Source: Sorangium sp051521495
GTDB lineage: Bacteria > Myxococcota_A > Polyangia > Polyangiales > Polyangiaceae
Direction: 5' to 3'
Length of the DNA stretch: 64,000 nt
Assembly: GCF_051521495.1 (NCBI RefSeq)
Contig: NZ_CP150355.1
Location: forward strand, 4,278,001 to 4,342,000
Part shown: one piece after another, positions 17,858 to 27,500 of the stretch
Layout: every line of letters begins with the position of its first letter
How positions within the stretch are numbered: position 1 is the first letter of the stretch
The notes under the pieces: generated by a model
What the model saw: the letters and a program-made list of their open reading frames with translations, nothing else
What the model was told of the DNA's origin: nothing
The model's database searches: none
Position numbers and translations under genes: made by a program

Positions 17858-18750
17858 TGCTCGGCGAGCGGCTCGCCGCCGCGCTCGGCGCGGCGCGGGA
17901 CGGCGCTGCTGGCATCGAGAGCTTCGCGCACCTGCTCGGCTCGCGCCGCGTCGGGCCGCGCGGGGTCGCGCTCGCGCTCGCGGAGGTGTGCGAGGGGTGC
18001 GCGGCGCTCGTCGCTGCCCTCGACAGCCTGTCCGCGGCGGTCCGTGACGGCTTCGTCGAGCCGGACGCCGCCGCGGAGGCCGACGCCGCGGCGGCCGACG
18101 CGGCCTGCGCGGTGCTCGGCCACGCGGGCGTCGAGGTCGCGCGCCTCACGGACGAGCTGTCCCGCGCCTCGGCGGGCGCCTCGCCGGCGCGCGGCCCTGG
18201 GCGCGGCCGCGGGGATCGCGGCGGCTCGGAGCGCGGCATCGACGCGCGGCAGCGCCTCGCGCTCGAGGCGTCGGTGCGAAGGACGGCCCGCGAGCTGAGC
18301 GGCGCGCTGCGCCTGTCCGAGCTCGTGATCGCGACCCTCGAGCTGCGCCCGACGCCGCTCGATCTCATCGATGTGCTCCGCAACTGGAGCGCCTCCCCGG
18401 CCGAGGGGCGGCCCGTGGTCGGGATCTCGATCGCCTCCTCCGACGGCCGCGCCAACGAGGTGGAGGGCGACGTGCGCGCCGTGAGCGGGCTCATGGAGCT
18501 CGCTGTCGGAATGGTCAGCGCCGCCGGCGTCGCGAGCCCCCACCTCACGGTGTCCCGCCTCTCGGACGGGCGCTCGATGGTGCGCATCGCCGAGCGCGGG
18601 CCGCGCGAGGGCGCGCCGGCGGTCGCCCTCGATGTGGTGCTGCGCGACGGCGGCGAGCGAGCGGCCGCCGTGGCCCGCGTCGTCGCGCGCCGCGCGCGCA
18701 TCGAGCTCGTCGAGGCGACCGGCGGCCGCGTCGTCACGATGACGTTCTGA
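17857..18750 (+). CDS. Degenerate histidine-kinase-like protein
   Basis: This 297-aa soluble protein has a helical N-terminal half rich in Ala and a Gly/Arg linker (about 110-130). The C-terminal half looks like the end of a histidine kinase: a long helix pair (about 140-190, with LRLSELVIATLELRP and DLIDVLR) and an ATPase-like fold ending in RIELVEATGGRVVTMTF. No phospho-His box, Asn of the N box, or DxGxG motif can be found, so catalysis is unlikely. It may be a binding or histidine-phosphotransfer-type scaffold. The ATG overlaps the ndk stop by one base (TGATG), and dapD follows after 42 bp. A link to nucleotide or lysine metabolism is only positional. Confidence 0.6.
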   Translation: MLGERLAAALGAARDGAAGIESFAHLLGSRRVGPRGVALALAEVCEGCAALVAALDSLSAAVRDGFVEPDAAAEADAAAADAACAVLGHAGVEVARLTDELSRASAGASPARGPGRGRGDRGGSERGIDARQRLALEASVRRTARELSGALRLSELVIATLELRPTPLDLIDVLRNWSASPAEGRPVVGISIASSDGRANEVEGDVRAVSGLMELAVGMVSAAGVASPHLTVSRLSDGRSMVRIAERGPREGAPAVALDVVLRDGGERAAAVARVVARRARIELVEATGGRVVTMTF

Positions 18751-18792
18751 CGCCGGTGCCGGTGCTGGCGCGGCCGTGCTAAAGGCGGCGCC

Positions 18793-19668
18793 ATGGCCAC
18801 CGAAGAATCCATGAAGTCCCTTGTCGAGGCGGCGTTCCGCGACCGCGAGCTCCTGCGCTCGCCCGCGCACGAGGCCGCGGTCCTCCGCACGATCGAGTGT
18901 CTCGATCAAGGCCTGCTCCGCGTCGCCGAGCCCGACAAGACCCCGCAGGCGGGCGGCGAAGGCGCGGCGTCCACCGGCGACGGCGCGCCGCACAGGTGGG
19001 TGACGCACGCGTGGATCAAGGAGGCGATCCTGCTCTACTTCTCGCTCCGCGGCATGAGCGTGATGGAGGCCGGCCCCTTCGAGTTCCACGACAAGATCCC
19101 GCTCAAGCGTGGGCTCGACAAGGCGGGCGTGCGCGTCGTCCCGCCGGGGACGGTGCGCTACGGCGCGTTCCTCGAGCAGGGCGCGATCGTCATGCCCGGC
19201 TACGTGAACATCGGCGCGTGGGTCGGCTCGGGGTCGATGGTCGACACCTGGGCGACGGTCGGGAGCTGCGCGCAGATCGGGCGAGGGGTGCACCTCGCCG
19301 GCGGCGTCGGCATCGGCGGGGTGCTCGAGCCGCCGGGGGCGCGGCCGGTGATCATCGAGGATGGCGTCTTCGTCGGCTCCCGCGTGATCGTCGTGGAGGG
19401 CGTCGTGGTCGAGGAGGAGGCGGTGCTCGGGGCCGGCGTGGTGCTCACCGCGTCGACGGCGATCCTCGACGTCACGGGGCCGGAGGTCGTCGAGCACCGC
19501 GGCCGGGTGCCCGCGCGCAGCGTGGTGATTCCGGGCACGCGGCCGAAGCGCTTCCCCGCAGGGGAGTTCTCGATCCCCTGCGCGCTCATCATCGGCAAGC
19601 GGAGCGAGGCGACGGACCGCAAGGTGTCGCTGAACGCGGCGCTGCGCGACTTCGCGGTGCCGGTGTGA
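18793..19668 (+). CDS. dapD: Tetrahydrodipicolinate N-succinyltransferase DapD
   Basis: This 291-aa trimeric enzyme uses succinyl-CoA to succinylate tetrahydrodipicolinate in the succinylase branch of diaminopimelate and lysine synthesis. It has an N-terminal helical domain, the IPLKRG-type substrate loop, then a left-handed beta-helix of hexapeptide repeats with the signature GSMVDTWATVGSCAQIG and GGVGIGGVLEPP. The C-terminal part SIPCALIIGKR is also typical. It contains an insert of about 15 residues near 50-65 rich in G and A. Its stop overlaps the dapE start (GTGA), so the two consecutive pathway genes are coupled. Confidence 0.96.
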   Translation: MATEESMKSLVEAAFRDRELLRSPAHEAAVLRTIECLDQGLLRVAEPDKTPQAGGEGAASTGDGAPHRWVTHAWIKEAILLYFSLRGMSVMEAGPFEFHDKIPLKRGLDKAGVRVVPPGTVRYGAFLEQGAIVMPGYVNIGAWVGSGSMVDTWATVGSCAQIGRGVHLAGGVGIGGVLEPPGARPVIIEDGVFVGSRVIVVEGVVVEEEAVLGAGVVLTASTAILDVTGPEVVEHRGRVPARSVVIPGTRPKRFPAGEFSIPCALIIGKRSEATDRKVSLNAALRDFAVPV

Positions 19669-20768
19669 GAGCGCGCTCCGACGCGGACGCGGCGGCGGAG
19701 GCTGATCTCGCGAACTCGCTGCTCTGGCTGTGCTCTGTCCCGTCGCCCACGGGAGAGGAGCAAGAGCTGTGCTGCGCGGTGGCGGAGCGGCTCGGGCGGG
19801 CTCGGCTCGCCGCGCCGGTGCGCCGCCACGGCGACTCGCTCGTCGTGCAGGTGACGCAGGGCACGGGCGGCCCGAAGATCGCGCTGGCCGGGCACCTCGA
19901 CGTGGTGCGCACCTCGCATGACGGCCCGCCGCGGATCGAGGGGGATCGCCTCTACGGCCCCGGCGCGAGCGACATGAAGTCGGGGCTCGCGCTGATGCTG
20001 GACCTCGCCGAGGGCGAGCGAGAGGCGATCGCGGGCGTCGATCTGACGCTCGTGTTCTACGCCCGTGAGGAGGGCCCGTACCTGGAGAACGAGCTCGCGC
20101 TGGTCATCGAGAACGAGCCGGGCCTCCGCGCGCTCGATCTCGCGGTGTGCCTCGAGCCGAGCGACAACCGGCTGAGCCTCGGCGCGAGCGGGTCGCTCCA
20201 CGCGGGGCTGACGTTCCGCGGGCGGACGGCGCACAGCGCGCGACCGTGGCAGGGGGAGAACGCCATCTACAAGGCGGGCCCGCTCCTCGTCGAGCTCGCC
20301 GCGCTCGCGCCGCGTGAGGTCGAGATCGACGGCTTCGTCTACCGGGCGGTGACCACGGCGACGATGGCGCAGGGAGGGCGCGGGAGGAACGTCGTGCCGG
20401 ACGAGTTCACGATGAACCTGAACCACCGCTTCCCGCCTGGAACGTCGATCCAGGAGGCGCAGCGGACCATCGAGGTCCTCGTGGACGGCCGCGCCGAGAT
20501 CGCCTGGCGCGACCTCAGCCCTTCGGCGCCTCCGCACGCGTCGCACCCGCTCGTCGTCGCGCTGCGCGAGGCGGGCGTCGCCGCGGTCGAGCCGAAGCAG
20601 GCATGGACCGACGTGGCTCGCTTCGCAGAGCTCGGCGTCCCCGCGGTGAACTTCGGCCCCGGCGAGAACGCTCAGGCGCACCAGCGCAACGAGTGGTCGT
20701 CGCTCGAAAAGCTATCGGAGGGGCGCGCGATCCTCCGCCGCTGGCTCTCGTCGCTCGGACCGGCCTGA
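19665..20768 (+). CDS. dapE: Succinyl-diaminopimelate desuccinylase DapE
   Basis: This 367-aa M20-family zinc enzyme removes the succinyl group after the aminotransferase step to give LL-diaminopimelate. Metal and catalytic residues are visible in order: A-G-H-L-D, G-A-S-D-M-K-S-G, Y-A-R-E-E-G-P, C-L-E-P-S-D, and a late His in AQAHQRNEW. The dimerisation lid lies between about 170 and 290. The GTG start at 19665 overlaps the dapD stop by 4 nt. It is the last gene of its operon, followed by a strong hairpin. Confidence 0.93.
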   Translation: MRARSDADAAAEADLANSLLWLCSVPSPTGEEQELCCAVAERLGRARLAAPVRRHGDSLVVQVTQGTGGPKIALAGHLDVVRTSHDGPPRIEGDRLYGPGASDMKSGLALMLDLAEGEREAIAGVDLTLVFYAREEGPYLENELALVIENEPGLRALDLAVCLEPSDNRLSLGASGSLHAGLTFRGRTAHSARPWQGENAIYKAGPLLVELAALAPREVEIDGFVYRAVTTATMAQGGRGRNVVPDEFTMNLNHRFPPGTSIQEAQRTIEVLVDGRAEIAWRDLSPSAPPHASHPLVVALREAGVAAVEPKQAWTDVARFAELGVPAVNFGPGENAQAHQRNEWSSLEKLSEGRAILRRWLSSLGPA

Positions 20769-20787
20769 GTGCGCGCGCGCCCGCTGT

Positions 20788-20835
20788 GCGCGCTCCGTGT
20801 CAGGGGCGGACGGGCGCTCCTGACACGGAGCGCGC
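20788..20835. terminator. Strong hairpin between convergent dapE and histidine kinase gene
   Basis: A perfect 17-bp stem, GCGCGCTCCGTGTCAGG (20788-20804) with its complement at 20819-20835, encloses a 14-nt loop. It begins 20 bp after the dapE stop and ends 57 bp from the stop of the opposing gene. There is no run of T on either side, so it would be a GC-rich bidirectional terminator or transcript stabiliser. Confidence 0.75.
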
Positions 20836-20891
20836 GCGCCCGCCTCTGCTGGCGCCGTGTCCGGGGCGCGCCGCGGCGGCTCGCGTGCGCT

Positions 20892-21890
20892 TCAGGTGGC
20901 TGCGCGCACGGAGAGCCCGGCGGCGGGGATGGTGAAGAAGAACGTGCTGCCCTGGCCGGGCGAGCTCTCGACCCAGATCGTACCGCCGTGGGCCTCCACG
21001 ATGCCCTTGGTGACGAACGCGGCGAGCCCCATCCCTTGTCCCATGGGCCGGCGAGGGGGCGCGTGGCGGGCGAAGAGCAGTGGTTGCTGATCCGGGGCGA
21101 TGCCAGGGCCGGTATCGGAGATCGAGAATCGCGCGTCGGTGCCCGACGGCTCGGCGCGCACCGTGATGCGCCCGCCCTTCGGCGTGAAGCGCATGGCGTT
21201 GCCGAGCAGGGTGGCGATGACCTGGACGATGCGCTCCCGATCGCACGCGATGGGAGGCAGCTCGTGCGGCAGCTCCTTCGCGATCTCGAGCGGCTTCAGC
21301 GCGACCGTGGGCGCGACGAGCTCGATCGCCCTGTCGAGGATCGGCTCGACCTCGTGCGCGCCCTTGCCGACCTTCAGCGAGCCGTTCTCGATGCTCATGG
21401 CGTCGACCAGGTCCTGCGCGAGCTGGTTGATCTCGTCCGCCGCGCGGGTAATCGCCTCGATCTGCCGCCTACCCGGGCCCTCCGGAGGGTTCGATCGCAT
21501 CAGCATGCGGGCGCTCACCACGATCACGCTCAGCGAGTTCCTGAGGTCGTGAGAGATGGTGGACACGGTCTCGCGGAGGATGCGCTCTGCCGCCTCCGCG
21601 CGACGTTCCAGGAGCTGGCATTGCTCCTCGAGATGCTCGCGCTTGGCCGTGTCGCCTCTATCGCCTCTAGCGGCGTGCCGCTCCGCGTCCGCCTTGGATC
21701 GCCTCGGCGCCCTGGCGCGCAGGGTCGCCGGCCCCGCGGATCGAGGCCCGCTCGCTGCAGCGGATGTCGCGCCCCTCTTCGGTGCGCGCAGGGGCGCCGC
21801 CGTGGCGCGTCCGCGGAGCGTGCGGCCGTGCGCCGCCTCCGCGCCGTCCGTCGCGTTCTTCCCAGCTTTTTTTCTCGTCACCCCCGCCAT
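20892..21890 (-). CDS. Soluble histidine kinase
   Basis: This 332-aa kinase has no membrane segment. The first 80 residues are a basic, Ala/Arg/Lys-rich disordered region, followed by a coiled coil (about 80-105) and the HisKA box TISHDLRNSLSV with phospho-His114. The ATPase domain is complete: N box LLGNAMRFTP, G1 DTGPGI and G2 GQGMGLA with FVTKGIVEAHGG. It is likely active and may receive its signal through the N-terminal region or a partner. It lies 223 bp downstream of a single-domain response regulator on the same strand, the most likely partner. An inverted repeat GGTGCC-N14-GGCACC is present at 21956-21981, in the expected promoter region. Confidence 0.88.
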   Translation of the reverse strand: MAGVTRKKAGKNATDGAEAAHGRTLRGRATAAPLRAPKRGATSAAASGPRSAGPATLRARAPRRSKADAERHAARGDRGDTAKREHLEEQCQLLERRAEAAERILRETVSTISHDLRNSLSVIVVSARMLMRSNPPEGPGRRQIEAITRAADEINQLAQDLVDAMSIENGSLKVGKGAHEVEPILDRAIELVAPTVALKPLEIAKELPHELPPIACDRERIVQVIATLLGNAMRFTPKGGRITVRAEPSGTDARFSISDTGPGIAPDQQPLLFARHAPPRRPMGQGMGLAAFVTKGIVEAHGGTIWVESSPGQGSTFFFTIPAAGLSVRAAT

Positions 21891-21955
21891 CCTTCTTCCC
21901 TCGTGCCTCTCAAGCGATCAGTTAGCCAGAAAGACCGCACCGAGAATAGTCAGGT

Positions 21956-21981
21956 GGTGCCGCAGTCAACGTCCTGGCACC
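21956..21981. promoter_or_regulatory. Inverted repeat upstream of the histidine kinase gene
   Basis: GGTGCC and GGCACC face each other across 14 nt, 66 bp upstream of the kinase start. The size fits a dimeric regulator site or a weak hairpin ending the upstream response-regulator transcript. Nothing else in the 223-bp gap is recognisable. Confidence 0.3.
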
Positions 21982-22113
21982 GCGGGAGCGCACGTGCGTT
22001 ATTCGCGGGCGTCGAGGTCGCGCGCCTCGCGGATCTCGCGAGCTCGTGCGCGCTGTGTAGGTATCGTCTCGCCGGGTTTCGCCGGGTTCCCTGGAGCGGC
22101 GGTTCGCGGCGCG

Positions 22114-22542
22114 TCAGGGCGAGCTTTCCGGCTGCGACGACGCGCTGCCGCGCGACAGGAGGCGACGAATCTCGAGCACGAGCGTGTCCGGCAGACACGG
22201 CTTCGTGAGGAAGGCGTCGCACCCCGCGTCCTTCGCCTCCCGCGAGTGCCCCGCAAGCGTGTGACCTGTGAGGGCGACGATGGGGATCCGCATGGTGCGA
22301 GGATCGCTCTTGAGGTGGCGCGTCGCCTCCCAGCCGTCGATCTCGGGGAGCGAGAGGTCCATCAGGATGAGGTCCGGGATCAGCTCGAAGGCGCGATCGA
22401 GCGCCTCGCGCCCGGTCGCCGCCTCCGCCACGCGGAACCCGGAAAAGGACAAGTACTCCGCGAACATCTCCCGGTTGTCTTGGAAGTCGTCCACGACCAA
22501 GACGAGCGGCGAGACCGCGTTGTCGTCACACTTCACTTCCAT
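22114..22542 (-). CDS. Single-domain response regulator (CheY-like)
   Basis: This 142-aa protein is a receiver domain alone. It has the acidic pair D18/D19 (LVVDDFQDN), phospho-Asp62 (ILMDLSLPEIDG), Thr in ALTGH and Lys in FLTKP. Such stand-alone receivers act through protein contacts or as phosphate relays; the text LSLPEIDGWEATRHLK is typical of the hybrid-kinase and DivK-like class. The ATG at 22542 has GGAAAGG upstream; another ATG 6 codons earlier (22560) is possible but its ribosome site is too close. The likely partner is the kinase downstream. Confidence 0.88.
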   Translation of the reverse strand: MEVKCDDNAVSPLVLVVDDFQDNREMFAEYLSFSGFRVAEAATGREALDRAFELIPDLILMDLSLPEIDGWEATRHLKSDPRTMRIPIVALTGHTLAGHSREAKDAGCDAFLTKPCLPDTLVLEIRRLLSRGSASSQPESSP

Positions 22543-22698
22543 CCCAGTGAACCTTTCCATTCCTCGGCGCACCGCGCCGCCCGATCGGTCGTAAGGGGCT
22601 CCGGCATCGTTCGGCCAGCCTCTCACGCAGGTGATGTAGGGGGGCGATCCGCTCGGGTCACGCGATGGTTGTATACCTGATCGCCGGCACGATGCCGG

Positions 22699-22738
22699 GC
22701 ATTTCCCCTCCAGCGCAGGGGTTATCCCGCATTTGCCC
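22699..22738. repeat. Direct repeat with small hairpin between two response regulator genes
   Basis: GCATTTCCCC (22699-22708) and GCATTTGCCC (22729-22738) are near-identical direct repeats 30 bp apart. Between them CCCCT-N7-AGGGG can form a stem. It lies after the stop of the 22770-23234 gene and about 160 bp before the start of the next, so it could be an operator or a terminator. The pattern is clear, the role unknown. Confidence 0.35.
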
Positions 22739-22769
22739 TGAAGGAGTCTCGGGCTGCTCCTGACGTGCC

Positions 22770-23234
22770 CTAGGTAGGTCCGTAGGGCCGGCGGACGCCG
22801 ACGATCTGGTGGAGCAAACGAGCGGCGCTGTCCCAGTCGACCGGCTTCACGAGCACACCGTCGAACGCCGAGGCGTTGAGGGCGGCGCGGGCCTCGAGAT
22901 CGCGCCGGCCGGTGCACGCGAAGATGGCGACGTGCTGGGTCGCCGGATCGGCGCGCAGCGCCTCGGCGACGACGAAGCCGTCGATGCCGGGCATCCGCAG
23001 GTCACAGAGGATCACATCCGGCACGTCCTGCGTCGCGAGGAACACGCCGCGCAACCCTCCGGTCGCCCGCTCTACCAGGAAGCCGTGCGCGGCGAGCGCC
23101 GCCTCCGCCATGACGAGGAAATCAGGATCATCATCGACGATGAGGACCCGGCGCCGCCGCTCGAGCACAAGGGTATCCTCGTCTCCCTGCTCGTCGTGAT
23201 GCTCGGTGAACTCTCTGCGCTCTGCCTCGGACAT
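22770..23234 (-). CDS. Single-domain response regulator with charged N-terminal tail
   Basis: This 154-aa protein has 28 charged residues (rich in E, D and R) before a receiver domain (about 29-150). Acidic pocket D34-D36 (LIVDDDPDF), phospho-Asp78 (ILCDLRMPGIDG), a T in FACTGR and K in VLVKPVD are present. No output domain is seen. The ATG at 23234 has a strong ribosome site (GGGGGAG). It is divergent from the kinase-like gene at 23576 and on the same strand as the other receiver and the kinase, so these three may form one signalling set. Confidence 0.85.
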   Translation of the reverse strand: MSEAERREFTEHHDEQGDEDTLVLERRRRVLIVDDDPDFLVMAEAALAAHGFLVERATGGLRGVFLATQDVPDVILCDLRMPGIDGFVVAEALRADPATQHVAIFACTGRRDLEARAALNASAFDGVLVKPVDWDSAARLLHQIVGVRRPYGPT

Positions 23235-23575
23235 GCTCCCCCGCTCGCGGCTCGGCTGACAGCGCTCCCCAGGTGCTCGGGCTTCGGTGTGCAGATGCAC
23301 GGAAGCATGGAAGGAGAGCAACGAAGAGCAACGACCTCCCGCCGGCGTTTCTGGAAAGGTCCCCCTGCGCTGGTGGAGGCGGAACCTGAACCCCAGGTAC
23401 ACCTTGTGCCCAGGTCGCTTATCCGCAACCATCAACTGTCCAGCGCAGATGGGGGATCTCTGCGCGGCTCACCCCCAGCGTCCGGCGACGGCTGTTTCGG
23501 GGCAGCCCCGACGACAGTTGGCTTGCTCGTCTGATGCTCGAGGTCCGCGCTGCTGCATATTCGGAGCAGGCGTTT
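23235..23575. other. Divergent promoter region of the signalling cluster
   Basis: These 341 bases lie between the divergent receiver gene and the kinase-like gene. A small inverted repeat, ACCTG-N5-CAGGT, is at 23384-23398. The frames reading through it are out of phase with both genes and show no domain. Promoters for both directions are expected here but none can be named with confidence. Confidence 0.4.
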
Positions 23576-24391
23576 ATGTGGATGGATGACGAGTTCTTCG
23601 CGCGGGTGGGCCACGATCTGCGGGGCGAGCTGGCGACCATGCTGGCAGGGGTCCACTATCTCCTGCGTTACCAGAAGGACCTCGGGGCAGCGCCGCGCGA
23701 CATGCTCGAGCGCGTGCGCGGCGCGGGCGAGCGGCTGAAGCGGCTGCTCGACGAGTTCGACAACTCCATCTGGCTCCGCGCAGATCCGAGCCGCCCCATG
23801 GCGATCGCGTCGTGCGATGCGGGCGAGCTCGTCCGCCGCGCGGCGGAGCACCTCGAGGAGGCGGCTGCCGCGCGTGGTGTGCGCCTCTCCCTCGACGCCG
23901 AGCCCGACGTGGGCGCCACCGTGGAAGGGGATCCGGAGCTGCTCCGGGTGGCGATCGAGTACGTGCTCGGCTTCGCCATCCTTCGCTCGCGCGATCGTCC
24001 CGTGCAGATCCGTGTCTCGAGCCCTGGCGGCGGGGCGGTGGTGACCGTCATCGACGGGGCGGGCCCCGTTGCTCCGGAGCCGCTCGCCCGGCTGCTCGAT
24101 CCATTTGGCGAGCGGGCGGCGATCCCCGCCGACCCTGTCGCGCCGCGCCGCCGAGAGCGGCTCGGCCTCGGCCTTGCGATCGCGCATGGCATTCTCGGCG
24201 CGCACGGGGGCGGGCTGACCGTGGAGCCATCGTCCGAGCGCATGGACGGCGGCGGCTCCACGGAGCCCGCCGCGGGGGTCTCCGTGACCGGGCTGCGCTT
24301 CACATGCTCTCTTGGCGGCGTTCGACGGGGCTCTCCCACCGGCTCGCCTGAGACGACGGGTCACGGCGGTGCGGCGAGCGGCGATGGATGA
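23576..24391 (+). CDS. Histidine-kinase-like protein with degraded N box
   Basis: This 271-aa protein has a HisKA box near its start (FARVGHDLRGEL, His13), the long helix pair (to about 80) and an ATPase-like domain (about 95-235). G2 is intact (GLGLAIAHGILGAHGG) and G1 is altered but recognisable (DGAGPV). The N box, usually with two Asn, reads E-Y-V-L-G-F-A here; both Asn are replaced, so Mg-ATP binding is doubtful. It may act as a phosphatase, a phosphotransfer dimer or a pseudokinase. The start at 23576 has GGAG upstream; an ATG at 23534 is possible. It precedes the 1395-aa GAF/HEAT protein by 119 bp. Confidence 0.72.
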   Translation: MWMDDEFFARVGHDLRGELATMLAGVHYLLRYQKDLGAAPRDMLERVRGAGERLKRLLDEFDNSIWLRADPSRPMAIASCDAGELVRRAAEHLEEAAAARGVRLSLDAEPDVGATVEGDPELLRVAIEYVLGFAILRSRDRPVQIRVSSPGGGAVVTVIDGAGPVAPEPLARLLDPFGERAAIPADPVAPRRRERLGLGLAIAHGILGAHGGGLTVEPSSERMDGGGSTEPAAGVSVTGLRFTCSLGGVRRGSPTGSPETTGHGGAASGDG

Positions 24392-24510
24392 GGCCTTGCC
24401 GGGGCTCGCAACGCGCGGATCGTGTCCGATGAAGACTTCGTCTAGGATGGACGGGGTCGCACGTCGCGAGCGTGCTCCAACTTCCACCGCCCACCGATGA
24501 ATGCGCCTCG

Positions 24511-27500
24511 ATGCCGACGCTGAGCTCTCTCCTCGTGCAGCATGGGGTTACCTCGATGCGGGTGGTCGAGGAGGCGATCGCCCGCCAAGTGCTCCACGGC
24601 GGTGATCTCGCCACGAATGTGCTGGAGCTGGGGGCGGTGCGGGAGCGGGAGCTCACGGCGCTGCTCGCCGAGAGCCTCGGGCTCCCGCCCGCCGTGGGCC
24701 GATTGCGGCCAGCGTCGCCCGAGGTGCTCCGGACCATCCCGGTCGACCTTGCGGTCCAGCACCGCGTGTTCCCCCTCGACGTGCGCACAGGCCTCGACGC
24801 GGCAGCGACGGGAGCGATGCAGCGCGAGGCGATGCTCGTCATCGCCACGGCCGAGCCCCTCGCTGTGGCCGTGGCGGAGGAGCTGAGCTTCGCGCTGGGG
24901 GTCAACCTGCGGCAGCTCGCCGCGCCGCTGGTGCGCATCCGCCAGGCGCTCGCCGAGCACTACGGTGTCGCCCTGGAGCGACGCTTGTCGCGGCTCGTGA
25001 AGCAGCTCGACGCACGCGCCGAGCCGAGCCCGGACGGGTTGAACGAGCCTGGCCTCGCGGTCGCCGCTGCGGTCGCGCCGGAGGCGTCGCCGCCGACGGG
25101 GTCACCCGCTGGCGCCGACGCGGCTCCGCGCGCAGCGGTCGACGCGACCTCGTCAGCGCAGGTCGGTGCGCCTTCGCCGGCCGAGGTCGTCGCGGATCCA
25201 TCGGCGGAGATCGCTGCAGCCTCGCCCCCTGGTGCCGATGCGGTTCCTCCGGCGGGCGTCGACGCCACGTCGCTGTCAGGAGTCGGCGCGGCCTCACCGG
25301 CCAGCGTCGACGACAACGAGGATGCGGTCGAGACCCAGCAGAGGCGACCCAGCATCGAGGATGCTCCGACGGTCGAGTCGCTGACCTCGATCTACGACGA
25401 AGACACGGTCATCGCGGAGGTCGCGCTCAACGAGGCGGTACCCACGCCGAGGAAGCCGCCGCTCCACGAGCTGGATGACGAGCCGACGGTCGTCGCTGCG
25501 TACCCGCTCGATCTGTCCTCGCTCCGCTATCCCGAGGCGCGCGCGCCTCGGATCGAGGCGGTCGCTTCTCACCTCGCCGCTCGAGATCCTGGCGAGGAGG
25601 CCGCGCATGCCGGCCAGGCTCCTGCGTCGCAGGGAGAGCCCGCGATCGAGCCGGCGGTGCCGACGCCGCGCTCCGAGCAGCTCGCGCCGCGCCTTTCGCC
25701 GTTCGCGCCATCGGAGGCCGTGCACACGTCGACGCCCGCGGAGGCCGCGGCGCCGCCCGTCGAAACCCCGGACCCGGCCTCGACAGCGGCGGCCTCGCCT
25801 GGGCCTGCGCCCTCCGGCGCGCGTTCGCCGGCGCCAGGTACGCAGCTGCTGACGGGCTGGCTGAAGCGGGCCTCTGCTGTACACCGCCCTCAGCAAGAGG
25901 CGCTTCCGCGTGCCGCCGTGGCGCCCCAACGCCAGCCGGACGGAGCCGTCCCCGCGCCAACGGCACCAGCGGCGTCGGCTCCGGCGGCGCCGGTACCCGC
26001 TGTGTCGGCTCCGGCGGCGGCACCAGCGACGTCGGCTCCGGCGGCGTCGGTACCCGCTGTGGCGGCTCCTTCGGCGCAGCGACGCGAGGTCTTGTCGAGC
26101 GCACCGGCCGCGAAGGTCTCGATGCGCGAAGCTGGACGGTCTGCGCCGGCTGCGCAGAGGCGCAAGGGCCCCTTCACGCTGGCCATGGCCGAGCATGCGC
26201 TCACGGCGGTCGGATCGAGCGAAGAGGTGCTCGCGGTCCTCTTCGATTTCGCCCAGCAATACTTCGAGTACACGGTCCTGTTCACCGTCCACGGCGAGCG
26301 CGCTGAAGGCCGCAACGCCGCAGGCCCAGGCGCCGATCGCGAGCGCGTCACGAAGATCGCCGTGCCGTTCGAGCGTCCGAGCGCCCTCGCCAAGGCGCGC
26401 GCGCTCCGCGCGCCGCTCGTCACCGCGCTCGCCGGCAGCGCCCCTGACGCCGAGCTCCAGCGCGAGCTGGGCAGGAAGGTGCACGCGGCCGCTGTGGCGG
26501 TCGTCCCGATCGTCGTGCGAGGCCGCGTCGTTGCGCTCGTCTATGGCGACGACGGCGTCGCCTCGGTCGAGCTCTCCAACATCGGAGACCTCATCGCGCT
26601 CGCCGGCATCGCCGCGACGGTTCTGGAGCGGCTCATCCTGCGAAAGAAGCAGAATCGCAGCGGCGGAGCCCAGCAGAGCGACGGCCCGGCGCCTCCGGAC
26701 GCCGCCGCGCCGCCGCTCAAGGCGTCCGCGCCGCTCCGTCCCACCGCCGCGCCGTCGCAGGATGCCGCTGCACAGCCAGAGGGCGCTGCTGCGCGGTCAG
26801 AGGGCGCTGCTGCGCCGTCAGAGGGCGCTGCTGCGCGGTCAGAGGGCGCTGCTGCGCCATCCGAGGGCGCAGCCGCGTCGTTGCAGGACGCCGCTTCCCG
26901 GACGGACGAGCACGTCACGGATGGACCGCTCTCCCTGCGCACCCGCGCCGCGCTCTTGGAGCTGAGCAGCATGGTCCGCGCGGAGGCGCACGGCTCGCCC
27001 ACCGCCGACGCGGGAGCCCGGCTGCCTCCGGCGGATGAAGATCTCGACGCGGGCGAGCCCCCGCGCACCGACGGCCCGGACGTCGCGCCGCAAGCCACGC
27101 GGCTGCAGGGCGGCTGGTCCACCGAGGACGGCGGTTCGGGGATCGATGCCGTCGCGCGGGCCTTCGGCCTCCGCGGCACCGGCGTGGAGGCCGAGCCCGT
27201 GCAGTCGGGCGAAGGTGTCGCGCACGCGATGGCCTTCAGCTCGACCATCCCGCCTGCCCCGACGCAGCACGCGCAGGGCCTCGGCGCCGAGTCGAAGTTC
27301 CGGCTGGGCCTCGAGGCGGATGCGGACGTCGTGTCGGGCACGGCGGTCACGGCGCCGATGATGCCGGCGATCACGCCGCCGACGATGCCGGCGGTCACGG
27401 CGCCGATGATGCCGGCGATCACGCCGCCGATGATGCCGGCGATCACCGCGCCCCAGGCGTCGATCGCCGCGGGGTCGTCAGCGCCGGCGATCATCGACGA

